This document shows positions 48,790 to 62,593 of a DNA stretch of 64,000 nucleotides, piece after piece. The position numbers and the translations under genes were made by a program. The notes under the pieces were generated by a model. It did no database searches. It saw only the letters and a list, made by a program, of their open reading frames with translations, and was not told the origin of the DNA. Source of the stretch: Callaeas wilsoni. Taxonomy: Eukaryota; Chordata; Aves; Passeriformes; Callaeidae. The DNA is taken from positions 1 to 64,000 of the forward strand of contig VWPU01017427.1 in the NCBI GenBank assembly GCA_013398955.1, written 5' to 3'. Numbering within the stretch: the stretch's first letter is position 1; each line of letters starts with the position of its first letter.

Positions 48790-50890
48790 AAAATTCTTAC
48801 TCTGATATGAATGGCAAAGGTGACAGTGGTGCCTAAAGAAGGATTGCAGGTGTACAGATATGAAATTCAATGTTGTTAATAGTTACCTGAAATATTAAAT
48901 TAATTATAGGCTCTCTGTCTTTGTGTTTTAATTTTGTGGCTAGATTGCTGCAGTTTTTGGCTGACTGTAAGAGAACTTTATAAATGAAGTCAAATAAGCA
49001 GAGAGGTGAGTAGAAGAGATCTAGCTAATGATGGTGAGGAGATTTCACAGCTAACAGTAAAGATTTACAGCGATACTTCAGGACTTTCACTGCACAGAGG
49101 AGGGAGTTTGAATTGGAATTGAAGAGCCCTCTGTTTAGTAGTCACAGGAGAATTGACTGCCTGTCCACAGAGAGTGATTTACCATGGTTATCCAGATCTC
49201 ACACTGCTCCCTAGCAAACAGTCTGTCATCTGGCTGCTTCTGTAGCTTAAAAAGTACGGGAGCTCTCCATTTTGGAGTAACAAGAGTTATTCACATCTTG
49301 GTTGGTTGTCTAATTTGTCTTTCAGGAAACCTGCTGTCTTCGTATGTATCCCCTGATCCTAAGTGTTCAATAAGAATAGCCTAAGAGCTGCAGTCTATGT
49401 GAAAGTTAATGCTTTTCCTTTTCTAAAACGGCAGACTTTAGAAATGTAGAGACCCTGAAGCATACCTCTGATGTGAGTTATGAATTATGGGCTGCAAGCT
49501 TATAAAATACTACTGTGTGCATAGTTTTATTTACAGTTTTAAGAACTGCAGCCAAAGTTAGCAAGCTGCTGCTGTATCAAATGATAAAGTAGTTTGCATT
49601 CCAGCCAGTATAAATTCTGTAGTTTAACACGCTGTGAGCCTCTCCCACATTAGACACACTGAAGAGGAGTTAATCTTAATGACTGCATGTTGTGAGAAGA
49701 TCAGAGGGCTGCAGTCGCTGAAAATTAGTGTTTATCCTTTCTGCCTGCTTGCAGAGAAGAGTAAACAAAGAAGAGATATATCAGTACAGGGACATAAAAG
49801 CTGGAGGCACTGTGCGAAGGGAAGAGGATAGGCCATGGTAGTGGCATTGAGGAGTGTAATGGCCCCTATTGCCAGCCTGAAGGCAGAAATGAGAATTTGA
49901 GCTGAAATAAAATAGCATGGAAAAAGTGAAGCAGATAAATTAATGTTGCTTTTCTCACCTCCCTCCTTTCTTCCAGCATCTGCACAGCATCTTGTGCTGC
50001 AGTGTTTTATAACTGTAGTCTTTGCAAGGTGTTCATCATATTCCCACACGGAGGTATAAGCTGGAATTTGAGCCCTTTTGAAGGACATGTGTAGTGCATC
50101 CAAGGCACAGGGCATCCTTTAAAGAGATGGTGCAAGGACTTGGACACAAAAAATAAGGCAAATGGATCTTGCTGCTGGTGGATAGCAAATAATAAGGCTT
50201 GTGCCAGGATTGGTGTCCCAGAGCACCACAGCCAGGCTCAGCCATGCCAGGCACGTTCAGGATTCGTGTCCGCGGCTCTGCAGCCTGGTGAGCCCCAGCA
50301 GAGGGCTCTGCCAGCTCCATCCCACACGGTCTGTGTATGGATATGCATATGGATCTCTGACGCTGCAGCCTACAAAAGTGCTGCAGGGTATCTCGGAGGG
50401 ACTGTGTGCATGAAAAGACTTGCTTGGTACCGTTCACAGCTTAAAAAGTGTCTGATAAACTATCTTAGCTAAAGCAGACTCACATAGAGAGAATGGAAAA
50501 TACATAGTACCTGTTATTTCTGAGTAAGATTCAGCTACAAGAGATGTTTACAGAGATGTTTAATTGACAAGCTAACAGTTCCAAGGAAAAAGAAAATGGT
50601 ATTTTTAAAATTTTTTTAATATATGTGTACATTTGGGTGTTACGGAAATGATATTTCCCCCAAAGGCCCTCACTCTTGCACAGTTAGTCTGCTATCCCAA
50701 ACCTTCTCTGTATAAGCGAACATTCTCTAAAGATTTGCTCTCAGCCCTAAAACCTGAACCAGCAGCAGGGTGCACACAGTGTGTGTCCACATCCTTTCAC
50801 TAATGGAGCTTCGTAATGCTTCATGTAGATCTTTATGAGGCATGGGTAAGAGACATTGCCTTTTTGTGAAGGGAACAAACTGACTTAAGA
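48790..50890. other. Non-coding stretch, nothing recognised
   Basis: Intergenic sequence between MRPL30 and the lysozyme g relic. Open frames of up to 133 codons near 50.0-50.5 kb on both strands have no recognisable domain and overlap each other, so none is called. Confidence 0.45.
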
Positions 50891-50896
50891 TGATTG

Positions 50897-51060
50897 CAAA
50901 ATTCAGGTTGGAAGGTACCTTTTTGGTCTCTAGTCCAACCTCCTGCTCAACACAGGGCCAGCATTGAGGTCAGATGAGGTTGCTCAGTGCTTTGTCCAGT
51001 TGGGTCTTGAAAGCCTCTGACAGGGACAGCTCAGCCTCTCTCAACAGTTGGTGCTGCTGT
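50897..51060 (-). mobile_element. CR1-derived fragment, minus orientation
   Basis: The block 'caggttggaaggtaccttttt...tccaacctcctgctcaacacagggccagc' followed by 'ggttgctcagtgctttgtccag' is the reverse complement of a CR1 3' end of the same type as at 24800. Confidence 0.8.
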
Positions 51061-51329
51061 TTTGTCCTGCTGTTAGACAGGTGTATTGACAGATAAAACA
51101 TAAGGTGGATAAAATCTTGTTAAGTAGTGTGACAGCTTTCTTGCAGCATTAATCTGCTGCTTGAGAAACTGCAGGCACAGATGAAAACTCTGAATAAAAA
51201 CCCATTGCAAGCTTGTACTTGTTCCTGGTTTCATTGTCCTCCCCCATTTTTACTGTTTCTGGGGTAGAAATTTTAATTAGAAGCAAAGTATGCAATCAGG
51301 GCCTCAAATGTAGTAATGACTTAGAGATC

Positions 51330-53520
51330 TCAATATCCATTTCTCTTATAAAACCTGGCTCTCGCATCCACATTATTGGCATAGTTGTGTGTTTTGCCAA
51401 TTGCCATTTTGTCACAGGTGTGGACAGTGTTAACTCCTGCATTACAGGCTGAGATCCCACCTGGAATGAGGGCGAAAGAAACACATAAGCAGAGGTACTA
51501 CTTCATCAGTAAATAAGCAAATAAACATCACAACTGAGATGCACTTCTTTAGTTTATATATCTTTTTTCACCAGTACTGTTGGCCATAGTAACACCATTT
51601 CCATCAATTTTGTCAGAGGTGTTCCTTTTGTATTTTAACTTAGTGAAGAAATCGTGTTTTCCTTCTTTACATCCAAACTTGGTGATCACTGGCCCCTTGC
51701 TATGTTTTGCTAACATTAAAATCTTCAGTTTTATGGCTGTTTCCTTGTGGGGTGTTCCTTCACACCCACCAACACCAGTAACTTCAGATGTGTTTGTGTT
51801 GTAGTTGGAGTAAAAGGACCCAACCATAACGACTGCTTCAGTGTAATCAGTGCCCAGGAATATAAGGAATGTTTCCTCCAGAGAGGATCATGTGTTTTCA
51901 AAATTAGTGTGTTCCTCCTTCAGAGTTGCCAGGATAGGCAACCAGGATAGGTTGCTTTTTGTAGGTGGGTGTAGAACCACAAAACAAATGGAAGGGGGAG
52001 AGCCCACCCTTACTCCTTGCAACTGAAAAATGTCATGGTATTTGCCAAGCTTCAAAAAAAACCTTCTAAAAGGCTAACCAAATCTTATTCCTCTGTTCCT
52101 TTTAGCGCATACTAAGGAATATTATTCCATATGAACATAGGGACTGGGATGTGTTTAGTTTTCTGCAGTGCTTACAGCATTATCGTGCTTGACTTTATAT
52201 ATGTGAAGTGTTTCAAGGCTGACAAAACTCATCCTCCGAGGTGGTGTTCCTTTGTCCAAGCTGGGGATTTTTTATGGATTTATCATCCTGTGTAAAATCT
52301 CTGTGTCTTGTGCTAAGTGCTCTTCAATGTCCCCTGGCTTGCCAATCTTACAGTACTCTTTGCCAGCCTGAAAGTGAGACAGCAACATCACCACTCGCAG
52401 AACCCTCACTATTTAGCCAGAGCTCTTTGTTGCTTACAGGCTGCTCGTGTTCGTTTTGGTTCTTAATCTCAGAATTTACCTCTTTTGTGACTGTATGGAG
52501 AGAACACAAGTGCTTCTCATGGCGCAGGCAAAGCCAGCAGATGCGTGAAGGGCAGACATTGGGGCACTGAAGAGGAGTGCCTGCCCTGCTTCCTTGTCTG
52601 TCAGAGCCTTTAAAAACCAGCATAGTTCCTCTTGTAAAGGTGACAGTATGCAGAAAGCAAGATTACTGCTGCTTCACAGTGTTTCCAGGTGCAAGGTGAC
52701 TGCTGGTCTCCTCCCCAGCTGAATCAAGGGTAGGAATATTCATTTCCAATAGGGATCTCCCCTGGATCTCTGCCCCAGCCCTTCTCCCCTTATCCATGAA
52801 GTAGTAAAGCACAAGTCTGAGGGGGCTGGAGCTGGTACAAAAGCAGATCACATGCATGCAGCAAATGTTTAGGGATTTTACAGATAAGGAGACAACCTGG
52901 CAAACAAGTTAGGCACAAATGTAGGCATGAATAATGAAGCAAGATCCCCTACTAGCCAGGCCCCCGTGGTGCATAAAGTGTAATTAACCTGATGGTAGTA
53001 GCTGCAGCCTGTAGCGTGCTCAGTTTGAAAAGGTGCTTTTTGAAACAAGACTTATTATCTAAATGTGAAATAGGAACAATTAATCTCTTCAATCCCAAGG
53101 GAGTGCTGGGAAGCAATCATCAGTCTCACAGTGTAAAAGCAGTCTGCTCATGCAGTGATACTCACTCATGCAGGGTCCTTCCCTGGTGCTTGAGAGCTGA
53201 CAGCTTGGTCAGCATTGCCTTTAGCCTGGCCAAAGAGCTGGCTGAAAAGGTTTAGGGGGTTGCGTTTCAACAGGGCCCCTGCCACTCTTCTGACTCTGCT
53301 TCAAAGGAAGGATGAGATTTGCGTTTTTAAGAAGGTTGACCATACCTGCATTAAGCCAAATGCATTCCCATGGTGACCCAGGCCATCCTTCAGCACTGTC
53401 CTAGCCCTTGAAAAGTCATACCAGCAACCAATCCCAGATGGAGCAAGACCCTCACCATTGCCAGCTTTTGCCATCTTGGCATGGTATTTTTCCATGTTCT
53501 TCTGCTGTCTTGTCTGAGGC
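51330..53520 (-). pseudogene. Lysozyme g relic (two exons found)
   Basis: The last exon (51330-51460, 131 bases) is open and reads GISACNAGVNTV, then NYANNVDARARFYKRNGY and a stop, matching the lysozyme g C-terminus. An upstream exon (about 53340-53520) reads MEKYHAKMAKAGNGEGLAPS and later TVLKDGLGHHGNAFGLMQ. There the active-site segment is damaged: the residues Glu-Ser-His of the usual SRESHAG are missing as an exact nine-base gap, Trp and Asp of NGWGD are Leu and His, and the sequence just before looks frame-shifted. The middle exon between the two was not found. Family role: secreted muramidase cutting peptidoglycan. Called a pseudogene; a diverged non-catalytic gene is less likely. Confidence 0.72.
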
Positions 53521-56500
53521 AGGAACTCCTACAACATGACATGCATGACTTTGCCTTTCATTTTTAGAATCCAAACCCAGTTTTTCTAAAGGTCATTATG
53601 GCTGAGCTGACATTTTGAATCCTTCTGAATCTGTTTAGATCAAAACTAAGATAGAATTAACTAATTTTACTGAAGGGTGCCTTAGAAAACAATACACAGA
53701 TGATTAAAAGACTTTTCTTCAGATTCAGAGGGCAGTTCTCTAGCGTGCAGATTGAGAGTGAGGTGAGCCTTGTTTTAAATCTAACCCTTGGGTGGATTAG
53801 TCCCAGATTTAGTCCCTTTTAATTTAGGACTATAGTGGAAAAATATTCAGAAGTTCAGGTTTTGAGGGAAATTCTCTTAATGGAGAGAGAAAAGCAGTTT
53901 CAGGGGTTGGATGCAACCAGCAGACTTTCATTTTTTCTGTGATGGTCTTGAATGTCATCTCAAAGGCAACTCTATTCCCAACATAAACTTATGTGTCCAA
54001 GTAGGGTCTTTGTTGGTTGTGAAAAAATCTGCTTGCTTGGCAATGACTGACCATCAGAGACCAGGATCCATAACAGGCATGGGCTTGTGCGTGGGTGTAA
54101 GGGGGGAATGAGCAACTGGATTAGTGCCTACCCACACAGCTCAGACCGTCTGGTTTCACGTTTGCCTCCAAAGCTCCAGTTGTGTCAACATTCAGTATAT
54201 TCCCATAACACTCTGAACAGCCTAAGAGCACGTGCTGGTTTCAGCTGGAACCAGCACAGAGCAGTATTTACAACCAGATGTCAGGCCAATGCAATGTGTG
54301 ACTCATGCTGTTAAAATGCTTTCAGATCCATGACTGAAACCCATGGCATCCTTTTGATACTAGTGCAGGTGTTTGTGCTAGCAGATGCAGCCATGGCCTG
54401 CTCTGGAGGGGATTACCTCTTGGTCCTGCTAGCTCACGTGTACCTTGTGAGGTGAACTGGTGCTCTGTGCACAATTCATCTCCCCTAACTACCTAAAACC
54501 TAGCTGTCTTAGTCTAAGCTTGTGACTTGGGCTGCCTGCATGGCCAATGGAGGAAGGCATCTCAAAAAGGCAGGTTTCCTATTCAAAAAAAAAAAACAAT
54601 TATGAGAATCAAGTGAAATCTTACACTATTTACTGGCTCCAGCTTGCTTTTCCACAGTTACAAGAAAGTCAAAGAGAAACATCCTTCAATTACACACATT
54701 ACAATTTATCTGACTTGCAGATTGTTTGACTTGCAATTTATCTGCATTTATCTGTTGTCTTAACACACCGTTACAGGAGGGAAAACATGCAAACATCAAC
54801 TGAGAGGAACAATGCTAACGCCTAATGGAAAACAGACTTTGGTACAGTGAGTCATTTACAAGAATATTAGACAAAGATCACAGACCTGACACGTTTGCTG
54901 CAGGATGTCTCCCTACCTTCTCAATGCACTTCCTGGAGACAAATGGGCTTTCTGTCTGCTGGCAGTGTTCTGGAACAGCTGGCTCAGTGCGCTTCCCACC
55001 CCTGCTGGTCTTACAAGAAACAGAAACACCTAACAACTTGTGCATCCTCCCAAACACGACAGGGATTCTGTTCTACAGCACAAACACAATTACGATTTTA
55101 AAAAATGAAATATCTTTTAATTTAATTTAAAGTCCCATTGCTAACAGTTTGGAACTAGGAGGAACCCTGTCTGAGAACAACTGCTCCCCTTCAGTTCTTG
55201 GAAGCAATAATGTGCTGACAATGGGAAAATGGGAACCTGCGCTTCTGGATTTAATCGAATTTTTGCAGGCAAAGATCCAGGAACAGTAACATGACCAGAG
55301 CTGCAACTGCTGAGAATTCAGATATGCAGAGACTATGCCAGGCCCCTGTTGTTATCCTCTCTTGCACAGAGACAGCAAAGGTGAACAACCCCAAATTAGC
55401 AGGCAGTGTGGATTTCAAAGCTACTGTAGCTGTGCAGCATTAAGGAAAACAGCCACTGGATGGCAGAACTCCCCGCGGCAGAATCTATACTGACCCGCTT
55501 CTCCCCCACGGTAGATTTTGTGGGTGTGAAATGCTGTTTTGCTCTTTCAGCAGCCCTTTTACATTTTTAGCGCTGGAATTCGTCCCGTGTCATTGCACTT
55601 AGAGATTCGATTCTGTAAGTTTTTCCTGTACTGTTAATACCTCTCATAGAGAGCTGGCTGCAAAAAGTCTCAGCAGCTCATGCAAGGGGCTCTTCATGTT
55701 CACAATTATGACTGAGCGTAAAGAAGGTTGAAACAGAGGAAAGCGCATCTGGCAGGAAGGAAAATAGAACAGATGTGGCTCAAAACAAGTCATATTTAAA
55801 AAATTCAAAATACCACCAAAGGTGATTCACAAACCAGTAACCTCCAAACGGTCTGTGCTACTATTCCCTTATTGCTGGGGCAGAAACATAAAGGATGCAC
55901 TGGTTTGCTTCTCCTACATCACAGTAATGGAGGCACTCCCACCATGAACAACTCTATTCCCTGCTCATATTCTCTATACAAACCTCCTTTGCCACACCTG
56001 GACAGTTTCACCTGAATTCCCTGGGACTTTCTTTATACTTAGCTAGCTCTTCAGCCTCCATACAGAGCAATCTGGCAGCCCTGCTACTGAAATATTTTGT
56101 GCATGTGGAAAGTGTAGGACATCCACCTATAGTACATACAGCAAGGGCCACAATGATCCACTCAATATCAGTATGCATGATCGATTAGCAAGCAGCTCTT
56201 CATTGATCACAAGAGTCACAGGGGAGGGACAATTTGGTTTACCCAGAAGCCAGGCTGCAGGGCACTGCACCAGATCTAGTACCAGCTACTCTTCACTCTT
56301 CTCTCCTGTGTCTGGCAGGAAGGAAGAATTGCCTCTGGCAATTAGATGGTTCAGGGCAAACATCTGTGGGATAATCTGGTCCTCTGTATGGCCTTTATGG
56401 CTCAGGCATGCAGCTGTGCCTTTTTAGAGTTTGTCTTAATTTCTAGAGGAAAGGTACAAAAAATATGCTGCCAGGACTTTTATTATTATGACAGGAATTT

Positions 56501-57400
56501 ATAATCCCGATTTCTGTAACCATGCACACACCGAAGCCCCTTTGAAAACTTTGTCAGTTTCTTGATCTGAATCAGCTAAGGGGTGGCTGAATAAGCAGGA
56601 ACTTCATAAAATAAAACCTGATTTAAAGAACAGAAATGAGTCAAATTTCTCCTTGCCTTCTTTGGAACAAGAAACCTTTCCAGTTCTTGGAAATTGAGTG
56701 TTTGTGTAAGGATGAGGGCTGCTGCAGCAGTAGAGTCTCAGGTCAGCCACATCCTCACTGTGTGGGTTTTTTCATGCTCTTGAATATTTCTCCTAATTGC
56801 TAATTAGCTTAATAAGAGATGGGTAAGAAATGAGTGATCCTAGTTATGCTTTCAGGGAGAAACTAGGGTGATACAAGCTTCCCAAAGCAATCAAGCCCAT
56901 TTAGACTGCGGGAGGTTACCCAGCCCATGTCAGGAAGGCAAGATGCTCTGGATGCTGGGAGTAGGTCCATAGTCCCGAGGCTGCAAGATGGTCTCATGAG
57001 GAAATGCAGGGACTTGTAGATGGTTGAGTTGTGAGGAACTGGCAAAATATGGATGAGGGGTGCAGCATAGAAGGGGCAGGCTGTACCTGAGCTGTAGACA
57101 ACCTGTGTCACTGGAAATTGAAGAGCTTTTAGAGGAGCATTACCACTAGAAGCAGGGGAAAGTTGATAAATACAGAGGAGTATTCAGTTTAAACTCATGT
57201 GATCTACAAGGTGGACAAGGCTGATGTTCAGTTTAGCTCTGAAAAAAACATGAGGGAAATAAACAGCACAATCACAATACATGAGAAAGACAAAACAGAC
57301 AGAATACAGTGGCAAGGATTAGGCACATGCAGTATTAAGCAATGAAGCAAAGACAAACTTATAAGTGTTTTTGTACAGTTGCTAGAGACTTCAAAATCAA
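53521..57400. other. Non-coding stretch, nothing recognised
   Basis: Mixed-composition intergenic sequence. 5' exons of the lysozyme g relic would be expected here but were not recognised. Open frames are short (101 codons or fewer) and unlike known proteins. Confidence 0.4.
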
Positions 57401-57429
57401 GCCAGAACCCAAATGCCTGGACCAAATGA

Positions 57430-57700
57430 CAACCCTGAGACAGAAGGTGTCTCAGAGACTTGGTGCAGACTAGAAAACCAATGAGATACAGCACTGCCAG
57501 CCTCACAGGAACGACTGAGTAGGATGTCGAGGTGGAGGAGTGATGCTGTATGTGAAGAATAAAAATGTTACAGCATAAAAATATTACAGGAAAAGAGAAG
57601 CACCCTAAAAACCTGTGGGTGGAAATTCCAGTTGCTACTGATAAAAATGCTGTAGTAGGACTGTACTATCCTTCTGGAGTTCTGTGAGAGTGGTCAGTGA
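57430..57700 (+). mobile_element. Possible old LINE endonuclease fragment
   Basis: Broken frames read VSETW, then GGVMLYVKN, then LWVEIPVATDKNAVVGLYYPS. These resemble the order ISETWW...GGVALYV...LWV...VVGVYYRPP of CR1-type endonuclease domains. They lie in different frames with stops, so this would be a very old fragment. Confidence 0.4.
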
Positions 57701-58778
57701 GGTGAAAGGAGCAATAAATGCTGGATGGTGGCATGAGTGGGAGCCTGCATACCGGCTGGATCAGCACCTCGTCGGGATGAGGTGCAGAAGTGGAAATTTT
57801 GTTTGCAATAAATTCCTGCTTCTAGGATGAGATGGTTGAGGAACTCACAGAAACAAATGCTAGAGAGAGGCACAAGGGTTTTGTCTGAGGGATATTAGTG
57901 GGAAACTGCTCTGAGGTTGCAATCCTACAACCTGATCTCTTTTAATGCTGAAATGGGAAAAAGCAGGCCAGGAGCATCCAATATGGGCGTATTCAGATTC
58001 AAGGAAGGCAATTAAATAAACTGAGACAAGCATTAGAAACAGTTACCCGCAGCTGCAGCACCGGCTCCATAGGGGTCCCTGGGACCACAGGCTGGTGCCC
58101 ATCCTGGGCAATAAAAGAGGCCCTGTCCTGGGGACAGGTTGCTGGTTAGGAAATCTGAGGCCAGTTTTGCAATGAGAACACAGCAGAACAAACACGGTTA
58201 TTCAACGCTGTATTGATGTGCTGGAGTTTCCCTTTGTTTTCTGCATATCTCAGAGAAAGAGGCATGGACATGTGGCTCAAACAGATCCAGCTGCAGCATT
58301 CGGAATCAGCCGTCGGAACAGTCTGTTCTCCCATGTGGCTTAGGGCTCTGACCCAACAGGGATGTGGTTTTGACAGTGTTTTCCTGCTGCTTCAGGTACT
58401 GCTGAAAGAGGTTGTTTAATTGGTCCCTCTGCCTGATTTCTATGAAAGCCAGTCATTGCAACTCCAGACTCCAGGCAGATCCCTGCCTGAGCCATGGAGG
58501 GATCAGCCCATGCCACCTGCAGCTTAACAAGCTGATGAGAGAAAAAGCCTCCACCTCACACTTGCTCTTTATTGTAGGAAGAACATTTAAATAGGTTTCC
58601 CAGTACTAACATCAGTTGTAAAACCAAATCACAAGACCCCAATGGAGAAGGTTTTTCTTCCCTGTCTGTAATTTGTTTTCCATTTGCTGACTGCTGATTT
58701 TGATTCAGCAGTGTTAGCCTGGAAATGTCCTTAAACAACACCTATTGCATTTCCCCTCTCTATAAAGGATGACTGCTA

Positions 58779-59013
58779 GGAGAGCAGGTTTAGATCAGAT
58801 ATTAGGAAGAAATTCTTTACTGTGAGTGTGGTGAGGCAGTGGAATAAGTTGCCCAAAGATGTTGTGGATGCCCCATCCTTGGATGTGTTCAAGGCCAGGT
58901 TGGATGGAGCCCTGAGCAACCTAGTGTAGTGGAAAGTGTCCCTACCTATGGCAGGGGAGTTGGAACTTGGTGATCTTTGAGGTCCTTCCAAACTCAAACC
59001 ATTCTGTGATTAG
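58779..59013 (+). mobile_element. CR1 3' fragment, plus orientation
   Basis: It contains 'caggtttagatcagatattagg', 'aagaaattctttactgtgag', 'ggtggatgcc'-type sequence and 'aaggccaggttggatggagc', ending 'tcaaaccattctgtgattag'. This is the classic CR1 3' end. Confidence 0.92.
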
Positions 59014-62000
59014 ATATGATGTACAGCTACTTTTACATGATGGTCTTGGATGTTATTTAAAACACCCAGGAAATGTTGCGTTGCTTCATTATCCTGAACG
59101 TTTTTTGAAGTATCCAACACAAACCTGCTGCCAAACTCACCACTATTTGTCTTACCCTCAAGGGGAATGGAAGGATGTAGGTCATTGCCCTACATTTCTT
59201 TTGCATATTAGAAAATCATAACTGTATGCTTTTTCTCTTTTCAGGGGGAAAAAAAAATCCAATGCCTTATTTCTACAGGCTGTACTTTCCATCAGGCTTG
59301 TGGTTGTCCTGAGCACATTTCTGTTGGTGCAACAGGCTCAAACACTGTTGCCACACCTCAGTGACTGGCAGCTGAACAGCTGAGAGAAGAGTTACCCCAG
59401 GTGCTTCACACACAGTGCTGTAAAAAAGATAACCCCCCAAATGAGATATTCCTTCTTTTTTGATTTCTCCTTTCTCCTCCACTGGCGTCAACTTCTTTGC
59501 TTCCCACCAGAATCCCCAGCCCTTTCCGTGGGATGCTTGCCCATCTGCTACACCCCACTTGACCTTCTCTAGTGTTTTGCACCTGTGTTTAATTGATTTC
59601 AGTGCTTTGGTTCCTAACTGGTTTTCACAGTTTCTAACCACAGTGGAAGCGCCCATGTTCTCTTTCCATGTAGCCCACAGTTTGATAGCTCACATCCTCC
59701 ATTCATTTTCTGACTGCAAATTTCAGAGAAACTGGTGTAGGACAGACTTGTGTAGCTCCTCTTGAAAATCTCACCAGTTTGGCCAGAAGCTGCTGATAAC
59801 CAGTGCTTTTTCTACTTATTTTAAAGCCCTTCACATACAAGGGCACTTCATATTTCTGCTGAAAGCCTTATCGACCTCATGATAGGGCACAACCATGGTA
59901 TCTCTCTTGGCCACTTACCCAGTTAGATAAAGATTTTAATTGGTCTGAGATGGTTTTTCCCTGCCAAGCCAGGCTGCCAGAACTCTCCTGCCTGTTTCTT
60001 GCTGCTTTGTTGTCCCACAGGCTCTCTTCAATCCTTTACTCCAGCATCTGCCTCTATGTGTCAGGCAGATGTCTTGGTCTTTGATTTCCTGGACTTTTCT
60101 TTCCTCTCTGATTTGGCTTTTCTCTTTCCTTGCCTGTGCTGCTGCTTTTTCTGATATGTTACATGGTATTAGATCATTTGCTTTGCAAGGTGTCTGTTGG
60201 TTTTGGGTTTTTTTTTTCAATAGGCTGTGGGTCAAAAGGGTGACCAAGTGTGCAGCTGCAGCTGCCTTGTCTACATCAGGCAGAAGAGGAACTTCCAGTA
60301 ACATGGAAAAAGGTGACTGGAAAAAGATCAGAGGGGAACAGCAATCTGAACTCATTATTTGTCAGGAAACCTTTTGCTCAAATCTTAAGGCAGTTATCAA
60401 GCTTTAACTCATTTTCTGCAGAGATTTTCTGTATTCATTGCAAAGTGCTGATACCCTAAAACAACATTTGGAACAAAATACGGAATTTCCGTAACTTGGA
60501 ATTTTAAATAGACTTAAAAATATAAATAATCCTTTGTGGTGATGCTGCACAACTCAGCAAGCAGGTCTTCAGGCTCTTGGGTGTTGCTACCACAACATGA
60601 AGCAGCAGCTTCATAGGTAACACTTGCACAAGTTGGAGTCCTGTGGAGCTCAGAGATCTGCAGGGTTGGCAGCACCAGTAGTGGTGACAAGGAGCTTGCT
60701 GGCAGCAATTGAGGATGACGTGAAGGCTCCACTCTTGTTCACTCTTGGAACTCAAACCCCAGCTTTGTACACACAGGCAGCAATGAGATTCCCTGCCCCA
60801 TCTGAAGTTTATACTGATCTACCAAAAATTCATTGATAGGCTTTACATAAGACGTTTATGTAACATAGAGGTTTACATAACATAATGCACCAAAGGCTCC
60901 ATCCTATGAATTTTACATAAGTTATGTCAAGTAGACAACCATGTGATACATTTCATAAGTTTGTATTACAAAGTAATGATTTTCATAAAATTATATTAAT
61001 ATAATGCAGAATTCACTAAAGACTAGATAAAATATAGCTCAGTATCTGTGGTTGCTTAACATTGAACTGCTTATGGTAGTCTTAAAAAAAAAAAATCAGT
61101 GACATTCGAGACAATCTAGAGTTCCCTCTGGTCTCCAGAGGTGATAAAATTAGTTTGCTTGTAATGTATGTTAGTCATACAGAGTCCTTGCCATGATGGT
61201 AAGCAGATGAGTGACTTGCAAGACAAAGGGAACAGCATTAAAATTGCTCTGCTTGCCTCCAAACCAGCTCTCACGCTGCCTGTGTTGAACCTGCCTGGCA
61301 GCCCAGGCACGTGCACTGCACTGCCCCTTACTGCCAGGCACATCACTTCTGCACCAGCAGTGGTGGCAGCTGGAAGAAAAGTGCCCTGACACCTCCAAAA
61401 TAGTAATTTGAAAGGCTAAATGCGAACATCCCTATTCCCATGTTCACAAGTTTGGGTCAGCGGCTGGGCTCAGGTCCAGCTCTTCTGACCTATCCAGTCC
61501 GCAGTACCATTATCCTCTCCCTGTTCTCAAATTGAGTTTTAGACCCATTCCAAAAGTACTGAATGGGGTTATTTACTCAAGTTGTAGATTGCTACCCACT
61601 GAGTCCCATGAAGTTGAAAAAAAAAAAACATTGGGATTTAACATTTATCTTTATTTCTATCTTATTCTCATTATTGTTCTCTAATTAATAAATCGGCACC
61701 GAGAGACCCATCCACTTTCAAACAGACCTTATAGGCCCAGAGCTCATTCACTTCTATTAGAAACTGGGATTCCCGGCAGAGGGACAGATGCTGAAATGCT
61801 TTTGAATTTGGAGGAAACTCAGCATAAATGTGCCAAAGCTAAAGCAGGAAAGGTTGTGGGGATTTTTACCAAACTATTGCTGTGATACAACTCCTGGCAT
61901 GGGTACGTACGGGGCTGACTCCTGCTCCAAGGGCTGGTCTCTGATGGAAAGGCATTTTGCCTGCTGTGGCACTTGCAGTGTTTTCCATACAGCTGCCCTC

Positions 62001-62593
62001 ATGAGGTCCCCAGTTGCACCACGGCCATGGACTCAGGAGACCAAGCAAAGAATGTTTTGGTATTGTCCCCCTCAAGGAGCACTCAGCTCCTGCAGAGACA
62101 AAAGGCTCGCTGAGAAGTCTCTTCATTGCCCCTTAGCCAGCAGCACCAAGGGAAGGAAAACTTAGAGTATTCATCCCCTGCACTGGCCATGGAGGAGGAA
62201 GGAGGTGGATGCAGATGGGAAGAGCACAGCTGATGCCCAGGGAGAGCTCTTTGTCTGGGTGTGTCTAGGGAATGCACAAACAGCCCCAGGGTTCAATTTC
62301 GAACAGGAGGAGTCACCTTCCTCACTCAAAATTTAAACATTGCTGGTCTGTCCCCATCTGCCTTTCAAGGGCCCCGAGCTTGGGGGATCTCACCCCTGGG
62401 GGTCTCCTGGAAGGCAGTGCTGAGCTCGCCCATCAGCGAGCGGGGGTCTGGGATTTGCTGGAGCGAGCAAGGGGTCATTGCAATGCCGCCAGCATTGGTC
62501 CTGCCGGGAGACCTGGGGAGCTGCTCTGGGTACTACGATCACTGCTGGGCCAGTCTGCAGAGGGGAGGCTCGGTGCTGGGGCGGGTTTACGAC
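59014..62593. other. Non-coding stretch, nothing recognised
   Basis: Intergenic sequence before the lysozyme g gene. Open frames near 60 kb (139 codons minus, 112 codons plus) overlap on opposite strands and show no domain. Confidence 0.4.
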
